Below are positions 1 through 10,700 of a stretch of 64,000 bases of DNA, in pieces. The translations under genes were made by a program, and so were the position numbers. Origin of the DNA: Cherax quadricarinatus (Eukaryota; Arthropoda; Malacostraca; Decapoda; Parastacidae); NCBI RefSeq assembly GCF_038502225.1, contig NC_091321.1, forward strand, positions 37,729,261-37,793,260, in the 5' to 3' direction. Below the pieces are notes generated by a model that saw only the letters and a list, made by a program, of their open reading frames with translations, had not been told where the DNA came from and ran no database searches. Every line of letters begins with the position of its first letter. The first letter of the stretch is position 1.

Positions 1-180
1 ATATACTGATTACAGGTGAGTACTGACCTCATGTACTGATTACAGGTGAGTGCTGACCACAGATACGGATGACTGGTGAGTGCTGACTTCAGGTACTGAT
101 GACTGGTGAGTGCTGACCTCAGATACTGATGACTGGTGAGTGCTGACGATACGTGCTGATGTCAGGTGAACACTGACAAC
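1..180. repeat. 30-bp minisatellite, about six diverged copies
   Basis: A unit of about 30 bp built around TACTGATGACTGGTGAGTGC is repeated about six times, with the last copies diverging toward position 180. Each unit contains GGTGAGTGC, which resembles a splice-donor sequence, but no adjoining exon can be identified because the window starts here. The stretch 181-297 shows nothing recognisable. Confidence 0.85.
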
Positions 181-2382
181 TGATGGTCGTTATTGACTGA
201 ATGATGGTTAATGTGTCTTCTTCGGTTGTTGGGAAAATTTCTGATTTTAGTTAAAAATAATATTAATTTAATTGATAAATGAAGTGGCATAACTGATTTA
301 ACCCTTTCAGGGTTGGCAGGCCTCTCCTATACTTGTTCTTAGGGTTGGAAATTTTTCGAAAAAAAAAAATTGTTTTTTCTTATGAAATGATAGAGAATGT
401 TTTCCCAATCATAATGACACCAAAAGTAAGAAATTTGATGGAAAACTTAGGGAATTATGCTCTCGCGAAGTTAGCGGTCTCGATGATGTTTACGCATCGG
501 CGATTTCGCCCACTTTGAGCCCTATTTTTGGCCAATTACAATGTACCAGTCGACAAAAGTCATAACTATTTTGCTAGAACTCCATTTTTTCTATCGAAGG
601 AGTACAAGAAACCACCCATTTACCGATTTCAACTATCCAATAAAGTGGTCAGAAAGTGGCAATTTTGCCAATTTCACACAAATTTCAAAAGATGCCAATT
701 TCCAGATAGGGTCCAGAATAAATAAGACAGACATTCCTGGCACTAAAATAACATTTCCTCTGTTCATTAGTCACGTCTCCAGGTCCCTCTTACATTTCTT
801 TTGCTTTCCACTTTGAATTTTTTTCTCACAAAAAGTAGAAGATTTCTGTTATGCAGACTACTGCATTAGTGTAGAAATTGTGTAGAAATGGTATAAATGA
901 TATCAGTGCAGTTGTGGAAGAATATTAGACTCACCAGTTGACGTGTATTGGACGCTTGGCATGATTTGTTTACTTTTGAACTTTGGCAAAAATAGAACAT
1001 GTCGGTTATTTTGAGCTCAATTTTAAGGTTTTTTTCTTTGTGAAACCAATCAAAATCATCTCAATTTCTGTAATATGTCTTCCATTCTATAAAATGAGAC
1101 CAGGAAAACTAAAATACAACTATAAATAGCATATGAAAATACACTGCAAAGTTGCTGTTTTAACCCTTTCAGGGTCCAGAGGCCAAATTTCAGTGTCCAC
1201 CAGGGTCCAAGAATTTTTAAAAAAAAATTTTTATTTTTTCTTATGAAATGGTACAGAAACTTTTTTTTGAAGGTAATAAAACAAAAAAGTACAAAATTTG
1301 ATGGAAAATTAATGAAATTATGCTCTTGCGAATTTTGATGTGTCAGCTATATTTATGCATCGGCGATATTGCCAACTTTGACTCCCATTTTAGGCAGATT
1401 GCAATATAACGATCAACCAAATTCTTAGCTATTTCACTAGTATTACTTCATTTCTATCGAATGAGAACAAGAAATCGATCAGCGAACTGTTTCAACTACA
1501 AAATAAAGTGATTGGAAATTGGTAATTTGGCCAATTTAATGCAAAGATCAAAATATTCCAGTTTCAAAATAGGGTCCAGAATAAACAATGCAGGCATTCC
1601 TGGGACTAAATTAACATTTCCTCTGTTCATTAGTTATGTTTTCAGGCTTTACAAATTAATTCCATTTTGTTTTTTATTCACATAATGAATTTTTATTCAA
1701 ACCAAAGAATAGAAGATTTACTGTTATGCAATATTGTAATAATTGTATAAATAATATCACCACATTTGTGAACATATATTAGACCTAACAGCTGGCGTGT
1801 ATTAGACGTGTGAGGTCATTTGTTTACTCTTGAACATCAACGAAAATTTAACATTTCCACTACTTTGAACTCAGTTTCAAGCCTTTTCCAAAACTATAAC
1901 CAATCAAAATAATCTCCATTTCTGTAATACAGTAGGGCCCCACTTATACGGCGGGTTAGGTTCCAGGCTGTCGCCGGAAAGCAGACATCACCGGAAGGCA
2001 GAACGCCATTTTTTATCATTTATAAATGCACATAAATACCAGACAACAAGTTTACACTAAATTATATTAAGTTAATAATAGAACCAGGCATGAAAAACAC
2101 ACAAAGTAAAATACATTCACAGTAAATTCATTACTTATCTTAAAGTATTTGTAATCTTAATGTAGGGAGAGAGGTGAGTAGTACTTATTTGTAGGAAGTC
2201 AGGTGCAGGTAGCCCAGGTGTAGGTAGCCCTGGCTCCCCATCTCATACTTAATATACGATATTTAAAACATCCCAGAGAGGTAAAATACACATACAGTAC
2301 ACTCATTATTTACCTTAAAATATGTGTAGTCTTAATATAGGAAGAGAGGTGAGTAGTATTTATTTGTATAAAGTCAGTGTAA

Positions 2383-2426
2383 GTAGCCGGTAGGTGTAGC
2401 CCGCCTGGGCTACACCTACCGGCTAC
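2383..2426. repeat. Perfect inverted repeat, 20-bp arms
   Basis: The arm GTAGCCGGTAGGTGTAGCCC at 2383-2402 is followed by a 4-base spacer and its exact complement at 2407-2426. It sits inside the innermost transposon and has no mismatches, although the surrounding element is old enough to have diverged termini. Confidence 0.9.
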
Positions 2427-3287
2427 CTACACTGTGGCCCAGAGCCATATTATTAACATCGACATGCCTTGTTCACTGAATCTAATCATTTCTAACAACT
2501 ACCTTTAGATGCCATCATAAACGAAGGTAGAAGTAATGAATAATTCATGCCGAAAATTGTAAAAAAAAGCGGAGTGAGGGAGTGGCTGGGACAAATGCAG
2601 ATTCATACACGTTTTCTCTGATGGCTGAACAGAGAAAACGTAATGTTGTCCCTCCACTCGGCTACCACACAGCTCCACAAGTATTATTATCAGAGCACAC
2701 CTAAAATATGCAATAAATGCCAGACAACAAGTTTACACTAACTTATATTAAGTTAGCAATAGAAATAGGCATTAAAAACACAATAAAAGGTAAGATACAC
2801 ACAGAGTACACTTATTACTTACCTTAAAATATTAATATTAATGTGTGAGAAGTGAGTGGCAGGGTGTTTATTGAATAAAATCAGAATGGCACACCATCAT
2901 CATCTAACTTGGCACTTAAAGCAAGAGGCTTACGACTTCTCTTTTTATCACAGCTAACCTTAGACGCCATCGTCAATGAGAGCCAACTAGTTAACGAAAG
3001 AGTAAACGAGAGGGAGAACGAGATACAGAGTTGAGACAATGTAAGAACACAAACTGAACAGGTAGTGTACGATCACTTGGTCAGGCGAAATAAATGCGTA
3101 TTAATATGTGTCTACTTTTAGTTCATTCACGTCCATTTATAAGAGTTTGTAAAACATTTACCTCATTATTTTTTTATTTTAATAATAATTATCTCACATT
3201 ACAAATACTCTTACATTGTGTACAAGTTAGTTCAGAATAAACAAACAGCAACACACCATTTTTAGAGTGAATGAAGATAATAATATT

Positions 3288-3289
3288 AC

Positions 3290-3368
<79 letters not shown>

Positions 3369-3375
3369 TATTATA
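3288..3375. repeat. (AAT)n followed by (ATT)n microsatellite palindrome
   Basis: An (AAT)n run changes at about 3322 into an (ATT)n run, so the two halves are complementary and could extrude as a cruciform. It lies inside the innermost DNA transposon and has no coding meaning; the Asn/Ile-rich reading frames over it are artefacts. Confidence 0.9.
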
Positions 3376-4591
3376 TAAAGCACTAAACCTACAAGGGTCG
3401 TAAATTGCTATATATAGAGTAAAGGCATACGAAAATAATATTTTTCTACAGTTATTCCCCAGTTTGACTAGAGAAAACGTAATTCTTCCGACACTACCTA
3501 CACAGCTGCTCTGTAAACAAGTCTCATATTTACATCAATTTTTATTCTATGAGTGTATGTATCAAGTTTATATGCTATGTAATGGGTTTCATATATAATT
3601 TTGAGGAAAATATCGTAGATGGATTAATGAAAATGCCTATATTGATGTAAAATAAGACATTTAGTGTGCCCAAGAGTGATTATTATTACGTAGTATTGGC
3701 GTCATGAGTAGAGAGAGACTTAGCGATTTTAATGTGTACCTGCACACCAGCACAGTGTGTAAGTATATTTAGGTACAGGTACACATAAGTATAATTATCA
3801 GAGTACATATAAAATATGCAGTAACTTTAAAACACTTTGAAATTTTGGAAAGTTTCCTGACAAAAATAGATGAGGTCACGGAAAATGTAAACAAACCGGG
3901 TGGGGGCGCCGTATTTGAAACACCGCTTGCCGTATAGCAAATTTTGGTCATAATTTGACATCACCGTATTAACGGAACGCCATAAGGCGAAACGCCGTAA
4001 AGCGGGGCCTTACTGTATATCTTACATTCTATCGATTGAGACCAAGAAATCGTAAATACAACTATAAAAAGCATACTAAAAAACACTGCAAAGTCGCTGT
4101 TTTAATCGAAAATTATGGTCTGTTTTTTCTCTCATTATGCACTGTGTGCTGCAGGATTTGTTTTGTGTGGTGCACACATACCACATGGCTGCATTCCCCC
4201 ACATCTAGGCCCAAATTTACCGCTCACAGCTTATCTGAATGAGCTGAGCTCATGGCGTAGAATTACGGTTTAGACCCTCAACTCAAAGCCGTAGAACTAC
4301 GGCACGGACCCTGAAAAGGTTAAACCAAAAACACGGTCAGAGTTTTGTTTTTCTCATTATGCACTGTGTGCTGCAGGATTTTATACCACGCACACTGACC
4401 ACATAGATCCATTCTTTCATACGTAGGCCTACCAGCTTTATCTCACTAGATTTGAAGGCGCTAGATTTATGTGTACGTACTAGTACGGCACCAACCCTGG
4501 TGTGCAAGCCGTACTAGTACGGCACCAACCCTGAAAGGGTTAAATGATTGAAGATTGAGACACTTATGCAGCATATGGAAATCTTTATTCA

Positions 4592-4626
4592 GGAAACGTT
4601 TCGCCACACAGTGGCTTCATCAGTCC
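4592..4626 (-). ncRNA. Hammerhead ribozyme-like motif, copy 1
   Basis: Read on the minus strand: stem I GGA (4626-4624), core CTGATGA (4623-4617), a stem II hairpin (4616-4603; GCCAC...GTGGC), GAAA (4602-4599), a minimal stem III formed by the palindrome ACGT (4599-4596), U at the cleavage position (4595), then TCC closing stem I. All classical core nucleotides are present. The two-base-pair stem III suggests activity mainly as a dimer or tandem, as reported for Penelope-like elements. Activity is inferred, not shown. Confidence 0.6.
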
Positions 4627-4969
4627 AATACAAAGAGGAAGGCGTAAGGAGAGGAGGAGAATGAGGTAATCAGTCCCTCAACCTGGAGTCGATGTGTTCA
4701 GTCCATCAATCTTGTAGAATGTACAGCATAGGGCCGTAGACGTGGCTTATATAATGTAGTGAGGTGACGTGAAGCAGATGGAGGCGGGGTCATAGTGGTA
4801 CCATCCACTAGTCGAAGTAGGTCTTCGTCCAAAGGTTGAACAAGTGTTGAAGAATTCTTTGTAACAAGATCCCATGATGCTGCAGTGTCTGACAGTTGTG
4901 ATGAATGGTTTGAAAAACCGACAAGTTGAAGATTGAGACACTTATGCAGCATATGGAAATCTTTATTCA

Positions 4970-5004
4970 GGAAACGTTTCGCCACACAGTGGCTTCATCA
5001 GTCC
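4970..5004 (-). ncRNA. Hammerhead ribozyme-like motif, copy 2
   Basis: This repeats the motif at 4592-4626 exactly, displaced by 378 bp with the tandem terminal repeat. Two identical cores in tandem would let an RNA spanning both form a double-length hammerhead. Confidence 0.6.
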
Positions 5005-5265
5005 AATACAAAGAGGAAGGCGTAAGGAGAGGAGGAGAATGAGGTAATCAGTCCCTCAACCTGGAGTCGATGTGTTCAGTCCATCAATCTTGTAGAATGT
5101 ACAGCATAGGGCCGTAGACGTGGCTTATATACTGTAGTGAGGTGACGTGAAGCAGATGGAGGCGGGGTCATAGTGGTACCATCCACTAGTCTGGCTCATT
5201 CCATAAATTTTACTGTTGAGTGTGAACAAAATAACTCAATCTTTTCTAGATGTTTTAATTATTAA

Positions 5266-6322
5266 CCCTTTGACTTTTGGTCGTATATATACGCCTTACG
5301 AGCCACTGTTTTTGATGTATATATACTCATAAATTCTAGCGGCTTCAAATCAAGCAGGAGAAAGCTGGTAGGCCCACATGTGGGAGAATGGGTCTGTGTG
5401 GTCAGTGTGCACCATATAAAAAAAATCCTGCAGCATGCAGTGCATAATGTGAAAAAAAAACTCCGACTTTTTTTTTTAATTAAAATGCCAAGTTTGTGGT
5501 CTATTTTCGTATAGTATTTATGATTGTATTCTCGTTTTCTTGGTCTCATTTGATAGAATGGAAAACATATTATAGAAATAGAGGTGATTTTGATTGGTTT
5601 TACTGTGAAAAGAACCTTGAAATGGAGCTCAAAGTAGGGGAAATGTTTGATTTATTGCCGATGCTCAAAAGTAAACAAATGATGCCATTTTCCAATAAAT
5701 GTCCAAGTAGCCATTCTAAAATGCAGTCATGAATATAATATAATTATTACAATATATAATTATTACAATATTGCAGTAGTCTGCATAACAGTAAATCTTC
5801 TATTTTTTGTTTGAATAAAAATTCAAAATAGAAAGCAAGAGTAATATCAGAGGGGCCTGGAGACATGACTGATGAACAAAGAAAATGTTATTTTAGAGCC
5901 AGGAATGTCTGCATTGTTCATTCTGGACCCTATTTTGAAATTGGTATATTTTTTAATTTTCGTGAAATTGGCCAAATTGCAAATTTCTGACGACGTTATT
6001 GGGTAGTTGAAATTGGTAAATGGGCAGTTTCTTGTACCCAATCGATAGGAAAAATGGAGTTCTAAAGAAATAGCTATGAGTTTGGTCGACTGGGACAATG
6101 GAATTAGTCGAAAATAGGGCTCAAAGTGGGCGAAATTGCCGACTCGTAAATATCGCAGAGGTTGCTAACTTCATGAGAGCGTAATTTAGTCAGTTTTCCA
6201 TCAAATTTCGTTCTTTTGGTGTCATTACAATCGGGAAAAGATTCTCTATCATTTCATAAGAAGTTTTTTTTTTTTGACACCAGGAGACACCTCCAGGATT
6301 TGGGGTTGTGAGAGTCAAGGGG
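5266..6322 (+). mobile_element. TTAA (piggyBac-like) non-autonomous transposon, TATA-palindrome subfamily
   Basis: TTAA at 5262-5265 and 6323-6326 flank CCCTTTGACTTTTGG at the left and GAGAGTCAAGGGG at the right. The length is 1057 bp. Near the left end are CGTATATATACG at 5282-5293 and the slightly mutated TGTATATATACT at 5316-5327, 34 bp apart. The body aligns by eye with the copies at 40147, 45064 and 59300. Its open frames (for example on either strand at 5262-6098) are not genes. Confidence 0.8.
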
Positions 6323-6480
6323 TTAAGGGAAACCATGATTTGAAATTCAAAATATATATATATGAAAAACAAGAAATAATTGTTCCTTTTTGCACTACTA
6401 TTCTTCTCAACAAGATAAAGTTAAACTGTCTGTATTCTCATCCATGTTTTTGAGAGCTTTGCATATTTGCATCTCAGAGT

Positions 6481-7078
6481 TCATAACTGAAGAATTTAAG
6501 GGGCACCTAGTTCCCCTATCTTCTGATAACATGTTCATAACTGAAGAATTTAAGGGGCACCTAGTTCCCCTATCTTCTGATAACATGTTCGTAACTGAAG
6601 AATTTAAGGGGCACCTAGTTCCCCTATCTTCTGATAATATGTTCATAACTGAAGAATTTAAGGGGCACCTAGTTCCCCTATCTTCTGATAACATGTTCAT
6701 AACTGAAGAATTTAAGGGGCACCTAGTTCCCCTATCTTCTGATAATATGTTCATAACTGAAGAATTTAAGGGGCACCTAGTTCCCCTATCTTCTGATAAC
6801 ATGTTCATAACTGAAGAATTTAAGGGGCACCTAGTTCCCCTATCTTCTGATAACATGTTCATAACTGAAGAATTTAAGGGGCACCTAGTTCCCCTATCTT
6901 CTGATAACATGTTCATAACTGAAGAATTTAAGGGGCACCTAGTTCCCCTATCTTCTGATAACATGTTCATAACTGAAGAATTTAAGGGGCACCTAGTTCC
7001 CCTATCTTCTGATAACATGTTCATAACTGAAGAATTTAAGGGGCACCTAGTTCCCCTATCTTCTGATAACATGTTCAT
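6481..7078. repeat. 54-bp minisatellite, 11 copies
   Basis: The unit starts TTCATAACTGAAGAATTTAA and is repeated 11 times with almost no divergence (an occasional ATAATATG for ATAACATG, one GTAACTG). The unit length is a multiple of three and lacks stops in one frame on each strand, so both strands show long open frames (18-residue periods). No flanking splice or start context supports translation. The near identity points to recent amplification. Confidence 0.92.
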
Positions 7079-7527
<449 letters not shown>

Positions 7528-7558
7528 TAAACAGTAAAACAGTGTTGTTGTGTTGCAG

Positions 7559-7717
7559 TCCCAAGTTGAACCACCTTCACCTGAGGTCCAGCAACACAGA
7601 GAGACGGTTCATGTCTGTGTGTGACCGTCTTCTGGAGGAGAACCAGCTGACAGACTGCACTCTGATGGCTGAGGGCCAGCTGGTGCAGGCCCACCGCCTG
7701 GTGCTGGCCACCTGCAG
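7559..7717 (+). CDS. BTB-psq transcription factor, exon A (first half of BTB/POZ domain)
   Basis: The exon follows the acceptor TTGTGTTGCAG (to 7558) and ends before the donor GTAAGT (7718). It opens with the last base of a codon and ends two bases into a codon (phase 2). The translation holds the BTB landmarks in order: a leucine-rich lead-in, RRFMSVCDRLLEENQLTDCT (the conserved L.DCTL strand), LMAEGQLVQAHRLVLATC (the HK/R.VL motif). BTB domains mediate dimerisation of nuclear transcription factors. The usual start of such domains (a short stretch with an initiator Met) is missing, so one or more 5' exons lie upstream. Joining to exon B restores ATCSESFESLFK, the expected S..F..LF continuation. 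Codon use is GC-rich compared with the AT-rich introns. Confidence 0.85.
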
Positions 7718-7796
7718 GTAAGTGCCAGGTCTACCCGAGGGGTCACTGAGGGGTCACTGCTCACACCCACTACAAGATTAATACACAAAATTTTAT

Positions 7797-10700
7797 TCTT
7801 TGGTCTGATAGTTTGTACATGATGTACTGTCAGTCTGGTAGTTTGTACATGATGTACTGTCAGTCTGGTAGTTTGTACATGATGTACTGTCAGTCTGGTA
7901 GTTTGTACATGATGTACTGTCAGTCTGGTAGTTTGTACATGATGTACTGTCAGTCTGGTAGTTTGTACATGATGTACTGTCAGTCTGGTAGTTTGTACAT
8001 GATGTACTGTCAGTCTGGTAGTTTGCACAAGATATGCTGTCAGTTTGGTAGTTTGTACATGATGTACTGTCAGTCTGGTAGTTTGTACATGATGTACTGT
8101 CAGTCTGGTAGTTTGTACATGATGTACTGTCAGTCTGGTAGTTTGTACATGATGTACTGTCAATCTGGTAGTTTGTACATGATGTACTGTCAGTTGGTAG
8201 TTTGTACATGACATACTGTCAGTCTGGTAGTTTGTACATGATGTACTGTCAGTTGGTAGTTTGTACATGACATACTGTCAGTCTGGTAGTTTGTACATGG
8301 TGTACTGTCAGTCTGGTAGTATGTACATGGTGTGCTGTCAGTCTGGTAGTATGTGTATGGTGTACTGTCAATCTGGTAGTATGTACATGGTGTACTGTCA
8401 GGCTGGTAGTATGTACATGGTGTACTGTCAGTCTGGTAGTATGTATGTGGTGTACTGTCAGTCTGGTAATATGTAAGTGGTGTACTGTCAGTCTGGAAGT
8501 ATGTACATGGTGTGCTGTCAGTCTGGTAGTATGTACATGATGTACTGTCAGTCTGGTAGTATGTACATGGTGTACTGTCAGTCTGGTAGTATGTGTATGG
8601 TGTACTGTCAATCTTGTAGCATGTACATGGTGTACTGTCAGTCTGGTAGTATGTACATGGTGTACTGTCAGTCTGGTAGTATGTACATGGTGTGCTGTCA
8701 GTCTGGTAGTATGTACATGGTGTGCTGTCAGTCTGGTAGTATGTACATGGTGTACTGTCAGTCTGGTAGTATGTACATGGTGTGCTGTCAGTCTGGTAGT
8801 ATGTGTATGGTGTACTGTCAATCTGGTAGTATGCACATGGTGTACTGTCAGGCTGGTAGTATGTACATGGTGTGCTGTCAGTCTGGTAATATGTATGTGG
8901 TGTACTGTCAGTCTGGTAGTATGTACATGGTGTGCTGTCAGTTTGGTAGTATGTACATGGTGTACTGTCAGTCTGGTAGTATGTACATGGTGTGCTGTCA
9001 GTCTGGTAGTATGTACATGGTGTACTGTCAGTCTGGTAGTATGTACATGGTGTACTGTCAGTCTGGTAGTATGTACATGGTGTGCTGTCAGTCTGGTAGT
9101 ATGTACATGGTGTGCTGTCAGTCTGGTAGTATGTACATGGTGTACTGTCAGTCTGGTAGTATGTACATGGTGTGCTGTCAGTCTGGTAGTATGTACATGG
9201 TGTGCTGCCAGTCTGGTAGTATGTGTATGGTGTACTGTCAATCTGGTAGTATGCACATGGTGTACTGTCAGGCTGGTAGTATGTACATGGTGTGCTGCCA
9301 GTCTGGTAGTATGTACATGGTGTGCTGCCAGTCTGGTAGTATGTACATGGTGTACTGTCAGTCTGGTAGCATGTACATGGTGTGCTGTCAGTCTGGTAGT
9401 ATGTGTATGGTGTACTGTCAATCTGGTAGTATGCACATGGTGTACTGTCAGGCTGGTAGTATGTACATGGTGTGCTGTCAGTCTGGTAATATGTATGTGG
9501 TGTACTGTCAGTCTGGTAGTATGTACATGGTGTGCTGTCAGTTTGGTAGTATGTACATGGTGTACTGTTAGTCTGGTAGTATGTACATGGTGTACTGTCA
9601 GTCTGGTAGTATGTACATGGTGTACTGTCAGTCTGGTAGTATGTACATGGTGTGCTGTCAGTCTGGTAGTATGTACATGGTGTGCTGTCAGTCTGGTAGT
9701 ATGTACATGGTGTCCTGTCAGTCTGGTAGTATGTGCATGGTGTACTGTCAGTCTGGTAGTATGTACATGGTGTGCTGTCAGTCTGGTAGTATGTACATGG
9801 TGTGCTGTCAGTCTGGTAGTATGTACATGGTGTACTGTCAGTCTGGTAGTATGTACATGGTGTGCTGCCAGTCTGGTAGTATGTACATGGTGTGCTGTCA
9901 GTCTGGTAGTATGTGTATGGTGTACTGTCAATCTTGTAGCATGTACATGGTGTACTGTCAGTCTGGTAGTATGTACATGGTGTACTGTCAGTCTGGTAGT
10001 ATGTACATGGTGTGCTGCCAGTCTGGTAGTATGTACATGGTGTACTGTCAGTCTGGTAGTATGTACATGGTCTACTGTCAGTCTGGTAGTATGTACATGG
10101 TGTACTGTTAGTCTGGTAGCATGTACATTGTGTGCTGTCAATCTGGTAGTATGTACATGGTGTGCTGTCAGACTGGTAGTATGTGCATGGTGTGCTGTTG
10201 GTCTGGTAGTATGTACATGGTGTACTGTCAGTCTGGTAGTATGTACATGGTGTGCTGTCAGTCTGGTAGTATGTACATGGTGTGCTGTCAGTCTGGTAGT
10301 ATGTACATGGTGTGCTGTCAGTCTGGTAGTATGTACATGGTGTGCTGTCAGTCTGGTAGTATGTACATGGTGTGCTGTCAGTCTGGTAGTATGTACATGG
10401 TGTGCTGTCAGTCTGGTAGTATGTACATGGTGTACTGTCAGTCTGGTAGTATGTACATGGTGTACTGTTAGTCTGGTAGTATGTACATGGTGTGCTGTCA
10501 ATCTGGTAGTATGTACATGGTGTGCTGTCAGTCTGGTAGTATGTGCATGGTGTGCTGTCGGTCTGGTAGTATGTACATGGTGTACTGTCAGTCTGGTAGT
10601 ATGTACATGGTGTACTGTCAGTCTGGTAGTTTGTACATGGTGTGCTGTCAGTCTGGTAGTATGTACATGGTGTGCTGTCAGTCTGGTAGTATGTACATGG

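Larger units (their letters stand above)
1930..4015. mobile_element. TA-target DNA transposon without coding capacity (pogo/Tigger-like ends), innermost of the nest
   Basis: The termini are inverted repeats: CAGTAGGGCCCCACTTATAC at the left, and a right end that reads CAGTAAGGCCCCGCTTTACG on the opposite strand. The dinucleotide TA flanks both sides (1928-1929, 4016-4017). The uninterrupted relative near 1045 shows a single TA at this site. A CAGT terminus with a TA target fits the Tc1/mariner/pogo superfamily; the closer relation to Tigger is inference. The interior has no transposase. It contains a repeated block (about 2120-2250 and 2300-2430), a perfect 20-bp-arm hairpin at 2383-2426 and an (AAT)n/(ATT)n palindrome near 3290-3370. 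Fragments of the same element recur at 32729-33232 and 38551-38814. Confidence 0.75.
1164..4319 (-). mobile_element. TTAA (piggyBac-like) non-autonomous transposon, middle copy of a nest
   Basis: A second element of the same family is inserted in the outer one. It begins CCCTTTCAGGGTCC and ends GGACCCTGAAAAGG, flanked by TTAA at 1160-1163 and 4320-4323. Joining the outer element across this insertion restores the sequence seen in uninterrupted relatives such as 40350-40390 read on the other strand. The body is closest to the copies at 16349 and 45064 (the GATC-type palindrome subfamily, here decayed to CGTAGAACTACG). It is itself split at 1930-4015 by a third element. Confidence 0.8.
302..4539 (-). 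mobile_element. TTAA (piggyBac-like) non-autonomous transposon, outer copy of a nest
   Basis: The element is bounded by CCCTTTCAGGGTT at the left and its inverse AACCCTGAAAGGG at the right, with TTAA on both sides (298-301 and 4540-4543). TTAA target duplication with CCC...GGG termini is the hallmark of piggyBac-type elements; the family assignment is inference because no transposase remains. Its own sequence is about 1.08 kb and is interrupted at an internal TTAA (1160-1163, 4320-4323) by a second copy. Near the right end two CGTACTAGTACG palindromes lie at 4476-4487 and 4510-4521, which fixes its orientation as inverted relative to the copies at 40147 and 59300. Small open frames in it are chance. 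Confidence 0.8.
4551..5200 (-). mobile_element. Penelope-like element terminal repeat (pLTR) fragments in tandem
   Basis: A segment beginning AAGATTGAGACACTTATGCA at 4551 is repeated at 4929, a 378-bp period, with nearly identical sequence over about 270 bp. The minus-strand reading contains GGACTGATGAAGCCAC, then GTGGCGAAACGTTTCC, the arrangement of hammerhead-bearing terminal repeats known from Penelope-like elements. Tandem terminal repeats are also typical of that class. No reverse transcriptase is attached here. A decayed relative is at 17774-17965. Confidence 0.7.
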
